The notes beneath the pieces were generated by a model that was not told the origin of the DNA, ran no database searches, and worked only from the letters and a program-made list of their open reading frames with translations. A stretch of 48,959 bases of DNA from Zopfochytrium polystomum (taxonomy: Eukaryota > Chytridiomycota > Chytridiomycetes > Chytridiales > Chytridiaceae): NCBI GenBank assembly GCA_025765615.1, contig JAIVFJ010000397.1, positions 1 to 48,959 of the forward strand. The letters run 5' to 3'. A program made the translations under genes and the position numbers. Position 1 is the first letter of the stretch, and each line of letters opens with the position of its first letter. Shown one piece after another: positions 45,701-48,959 of this stretch.

Positions 45701-46978
45701 GCAAAACATGAGGCCCAACTGAGTGCTGAGTTGAAGGAAGGTTCAGTCGAGGGTGCTGCCCCTGTGTCTGTGACTTCCATCAGCAAATTACTTCAGATTG
45801 ACGAGACGTTGTTGGCTGAATTAGAAGCACTTCTTGTGCAACACGGACATCATTACCTTGAAGCATGCAGTTTGATTGATTCACTTAATTTGGTGATTCA
45901 AGCCATGACCAAGCTCCAGAGTCTGGTCACTATTCCTGAAAAGAAACAATTGCACACCCTAATGGAAGACGTAAAAAGGGTTGTGCAAAAGTTTCTCATT
46001 CCACTGAAGGCATCTGCGTTGCAAGTTTACTTCACAGCTGTACCCTTCTCTCCAAGTGACTCTGAATTCTTCAAAACATTTGTTGAGAATGTGCCTGGAA
46101 GTGTGTCATTCCCTAAAGTTGTAAAAGAGCAACCAAAATCTTGGCCTTCCTGTTTAATTATTCTGGAGGGACACTCTGAATGTGTCATGCCTGCAGCATT
46201 CAGTCCTGATGGGCAGTTTGTTGTGTCTGGAAGTGACGACATGACAGTCAGGATTTGGAATGCTTCCACTGGCCAGGAGCTGCATAAGCTGGAGGGACAC
46301 TCTAGTTATGTCTTCTCTGCGGCATTCAGCCCTGATGGGCAGTTTGTTGTGTCTGGAAGTGGTGACAGGACAGTCAGGATTTGGAATGCTTCCACTGGGC
46401 AGGAGCTGCATAAACTGGAGGGACACTCTGGTATTGTCAGGTCTGCAGCATTCAGTCCTGATGGGCAGTTTGTTGTGTCTGGAAGTGATGACAAGTCAGT
46501 CAGAATTTCGAATGCTGCCACTGGCCGGGAGCTGCATAAGCTGGAGGGACACTTTGATCGTGTCTTCTCTGCAGCATTCAGCCCTGATGGGCAGTTTGTT
46601 GTGTCTGGAAGTGGTGACAGGACAGTCAGGATTTGGAATGCTTCCACTGGCCAGGAGCTGCATAAGCTGGAGGGACACTCTGGTAGTGTCTTCTCTATAG
46701 CATTCAGCCCTGATGGGCAGTTTGTTGTGTCTGGAAGTGGTGACAGGACAGTCAGGATTTGGAATGCTTCCACTGGACAGGAGCTGCATAAGCTGTGTCA
46801 GGAACAGGGCAGGACAGGACAAGGCAGACAAGGAACTGAGAGGAGTGATGATTGTATTGGAAACAATAATTCACTTGAGGGATGGGACAGGTCCCCCATC
46901 CCCCTTTTATACCTTTTGAGAGTGTTCCTTGTCAAGACTCAAAGAAAGTTCCAGAAAGAGCAATTAGTAATACAATGA
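42762..46978 (+). CDS. PB1-TIR-NACHT-WD40 NLR-like STAND protein, 3' end cut by an LTR
   Basis: Six exons: 42762-42995, 43067-43235, 43299-43371, 43424-43703, 43754-44013 and 44083-46978. Introns are 50-71 bases and phases agree, giving 1,303 codons. Residues about 7-74 resemble PB1 (ubiquitin-like; acidic DEDDDL at 62-67). An Ala/Ser/Thr linker leads to a TIR-like domain from about 153: HPFFISYRQASE, an AFLDAECLSFGEEW block, VIILLCS and NCLLEWELAL with candidate NADase Glu252. NACHT has Walker A GVAGVGKS (430-437) and Walker B VVDALDE (534-540), then a winged-helix-like region with FHKSVKDYL. From 1033 come five WD40 repeats of 42 residues. At 46796 a retroelement LTR interrupts the sixth, and the last 60 residues are LTR-derived. 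Such proteins sense ligands via the repeats, oligomerise through NACHT and fire N-terminal effectors. The role here (immunity or allorecognition) is inferred. Codon use is AT-richer than in the transporter next door. Confidence 0.85.
46163..46792 (+). repeat. Five tandem 126-base WD40-encoding repeats
   Basis: Units start at CTGGAGGGACAC at 46163, 46289, 46415, 46541 and 46667, exactly 126 bases apart. All encode LEGHxxxVxxxAFSPDGQF and VVSGSxDxxVRIxNAxTGxE. Differences cluster at the three residues after LEGH, two residues before AFSPDG and a few others. Near identity at DNA level implies recent duplication or gene conversion. Confidence 0.95.
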
Positions 46979-47103
46979 TACCAATGATACCAATGACAAC
47001 AAGACAAGTCAGGAAAGCAAAGAAGGTTCCAGAAGGTTCCACAAGGTTCCATGAAGGAATGTTCTAGAATGTTCCAGAGGTTTCCAGAGGGTGATTCATA
47101 ACA
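46796..47103 (-). mobile_element. 3' LTR of a minus-strand Ty3/gypsy element, inserted in the WD40 array
   Basis: 308 bases. On the minus strand it begins TGTTATGAATC and ends TTCCTGACA, with TGT/ACA termini. A purine-rich tract (AAAAGGGGGAGATGA, reverse of 47104-47118) and the pol stop codon abut it at 47104, the normal position of a 3' polypurine tract. Its other edge falls after the first codon of the sixth WD40 unit. Confidence 0.8.
46905..47090 (-). promoter_or_regulatory. Heat-shock-element array plus TATA box in the LTR
   Basis: At 47021-47040 four alternating GAA/TTC pentamers are in perfect 5-base register (AGAAGGTTCC twice). At 47061-47090 six more in-phase pentamers follow (GTTCT AGAAT GTTCC AGAGG TTTCC AGAGG), three of them perfect. 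A third cluster, AGAAAGTTCCAGAAA, lies at 46943-46957. TATAAAA lies on the minus strand at 46911-46905, downstream of all of these in that direction. This is the layout of a heat-shock-factor-responsive promoter. Confidence 0.6.
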
Positions 47104-48959
47104 TCATCTCCCCCTTTTAGGCCTCTTCTGCAACTTGGTGGGGTACCTGGTCTTGAACTTGAGCAGAAGGTCTTGGCAGTGAGTGAGGTTTGACTCAGGT
47201 TCCCAGGTGTTGTCAGCATCTGAGTAACCTTTCCACTTGACAAGGAACTTGAGTGTCCTTCCAAACCACTTGGCATCCAAGATTTGTTCAACCTCAAATT
47301 CCTCTTCACCTTCTACCTCAACTGGAGGAGGAGGAGGAACAACTCTGCCTGGAATGGAATTGGCCACAAACTTCTCCAAAAGGCTGACATGGAAAACTGG
47401 GTGGATCTTCATGGATGCAGGGAGATCCAGCTTGAAGGTGACTGGATTGATTTGCTCCAAGATCTTGAAAGGTCCCAACTTGAGGTTGTCTAGCTTGGGA
47501 CTTGGTCTTTTGGTCTGCAAGTTCTTCCTTATGCCCGGCCAGTAAAAGTCTCTGGAAACAAGCTCATATGTCTTGTGCTCTCCTGGGTGTCCAGCTGTTG
47601 CTGCATCATGCCTTGTCTTGAGTATCTCAAGTTTTTCCTCCTCTTGGCTGATTTGAATCTTGTGAGGCTTGGGGTCCTTGGAAATAGCATGGGCCCACAC
47701 ACTGTCAGGAAACAGTGAAAGGTGTGTCTTGGATGGTGGGGTGAAACCATCTCCCCCTTCAGGTGCAAGGTCTGTCCTTCTGTGCTCATCAGTGGGGGGG
47801 CTTGAATTCTTGACTGGGAACTGCGATTCTTGAATCTTTGACTGAGGGTTCTGTTCTTGGCAAAGACTGTGAGCTGTGGAGCTTGAATCTTGAATTTGGA
47901 CTGTGAACTGTGGTACTTGAATCTTTGACTGTGGGTTCTGTGAACTACAGACTTGGCCATGACTGTGAGCTCTATGAGCTGTACTGGAATCTTGACTATG
48001 AACTGTGAACTGTGAAATTTGAATCTTGGCTGGGATCTGTGAGCTGCAGGCTGATACCGGAGCTGTCATTTGTGGTTGACCTTGGATACTAGGCTGAGAA
48101 CCTTGAATCAGGGACTTGAGAGCATGAGACTTGGGGGCTTGACTTGAGTTTTGGGTGACTGTTCCGATTGGTGGAGGTTGGACTTGACCAGTGACCCAAT
48201 CAATGGCAGGGTTCTGGGCTTGCAGCCATGGTAATCCCAGGATGACAGAGAATGTGGGTGAGCCAAGATCCAATACTTCCAGATTGACCATGGATGGTGG
48301 AAAGTCTTGGATGTGGAGGTTAGCTTGGTTTCATGGCTGATTTCCTTGAACAGAGCATGATTGGCAAAGTGGACCTTGAGGGGTGTGGATTTCTTGATCG
48401 TAGGAATGGCACAAGACTTGGCAAGGGTGGCATCAATGATGTTGCAGGATGATCCAGAGTCTATAAGGGCCTTGGTTGTGATGGTTGACTTGGGGTGAGA
48501 GAGTTGAATCTTGACATCCATGTGAGTTGGTGGGGCTTGGAATCTGAGGTGTTTGTGGTGCTGGTGGTGGGTGATGAAACAGGGGCAGCTTGGAGGAGGG
48601 TCCAGGGAATTGCCCCTCAGTGAGCCTGGACCTGGGAGTTTTGGGTGCTTCTTCCTTGGGCAGTCCTTGACAGCATGCTCCTTGGAGCCACAGTAAAAAC
48701 ACAGTCCCTGCTGGGCCCTCCTTGTTTTCCTCCTCTTGGCTCAGAGGACCCTTAGGAAGTGTCTCAACTGCATCCACTTGCATGGGTTCAGGAACTGTGA
48801 GAGCTTGAGGAACTGGGGGTAGGTCTTGATGTAGTTCCTACTTGTCTTTGCTTCAGCCTCTTGGAGTAGAGTCTGTTGTCAATCTTGATGGCAAGGAGAA
48901 TGTACTCTTCCAAGGTCTCAGGGATTGTGCAGAGACTGGGAGAGCATGTCTTGGATAGA
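47104..48959 (-). pseudogene. Internally deleted Ty3/gypsy element: gag, protease, zinc finger remnant, chromodomain
   Basis: Reading leftward from the window end: a gag-like segment (ETLEEYILLAIKIDNRLY, about 48915-48860), then a CCHC zinc knuckle (CFYCGSKEHAVKDC, about 48703-48660). A retropepsin follows with ALIDSGSSCNIID (about 48470-48430) and, after a frame slip near 48300, VILGLPWLQAQNPAIDW. A repetitive Gln/Ser-rich stretch (about 48010-47770) comes next. Half of the integrase zinc finger follows (GHPGEHKTYELV, FYWPGIRKNL), fused straight to the integrase C-terminal tail GPFKILEQINPVTFKL and a chromodomain (EVEQILDAKWFGRTLKFLVKWKGY). Reverse transcriptase, RNase H and the DDE core are missing, so the copy cannot be autonomous. 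The frame from 48291 to 47104 is intact despite the deletions. Confidence 0.8.

Noticed and set aside
1..48959. CRISPR arrays, rRNA genes or a bacterial-type defence operon
   Set aside because: No regularly spaced direct repeats with unique spacers and no conserved rRNA segments were seen; the genes are intron-bearing and eukaryotic.

Overview
The window is eukaryotic and looks fungal, most likely an early-diverging (chytrid-like) lineage. Evidence: multi-exon genes with GT-AG introns of about 40-190 bases, a pepsin-fold protein and a fungal-type S41 peptidase, a P5-type ATPase, an MRP-type ABC transporter, a NACHT-WD40 receptor, Tnp2-like and copia elements, and chromodomain-bearing Ty3/gypsy elements. 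No rRNA, CRISPR or bacterial-style operon was seen. The exact taxon cannot be read from the sequence.

Layout. 1-884 (-): N-terminal part of a secreted S41-family peptidase. 1939-4055 (-): a pepsin-fold protein in which both active-site Asp motifs appear altered. 4.1-8.3 kb: microsatellites, homopolymers and an LTR fragment. 8298-13895 (-): a large P5B-type ATPase with an unusual Cys-rich N-terminal ectodomain. 14-15.9 kb: low-complexity DNA. 15.9-19.3 kb (+): a decayed Tnp2-like DDE transposase with a C2H2 finger and an AT-hook. 19.8-21.0 kb (+): an unrecognised multi-exon gene. 22.1-36.8 kb: nested retroelement debris. It holds a copia element cut inside its RT by a 1.4 kb LTR-like unit, a decayed chromodomain gypsy, an inverted second copy of the LTR-like unit, further inverted LTRs and a tRNA-derived SINE-like head. 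36807-41580 (+): an ABCC/MRP transporter whose 5' part is missing at the repeat boundary. 42762-46978 (+): a PB1-TIR-NACHT-WD40 receptor whose sixth WD40 repeat is cut by the LTR of a minus-strand gypsy element that runs off the window end.

The most interesting system is the last one. It is an NLR-like STAND protein with an N-terminal PB1 domain, a TIR-like domain with a candidate NADase glutamate, a NACHT ATPase and a highly homogeneous WD40 array. A retroelement LTR inserted in it carries a heat-shock-element array just upstream of a TATA box, oriented antisense to the receptor.

Two global patterns matter for anyone using this annotation. First, the GC-rich host genes (pepsin-like, P5B, ABCC) repeatedly need one-base corrections, nearly all in mononucleotide runs, so many 'frameshifts' may be sequencing errors. 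Second, the transposons carry nonsense codons at conserved Arg positions (CGA to TGA), which points to C-to-T decay. All exon boundaries were inferred by eye from splice sites and reading-frame continuity.
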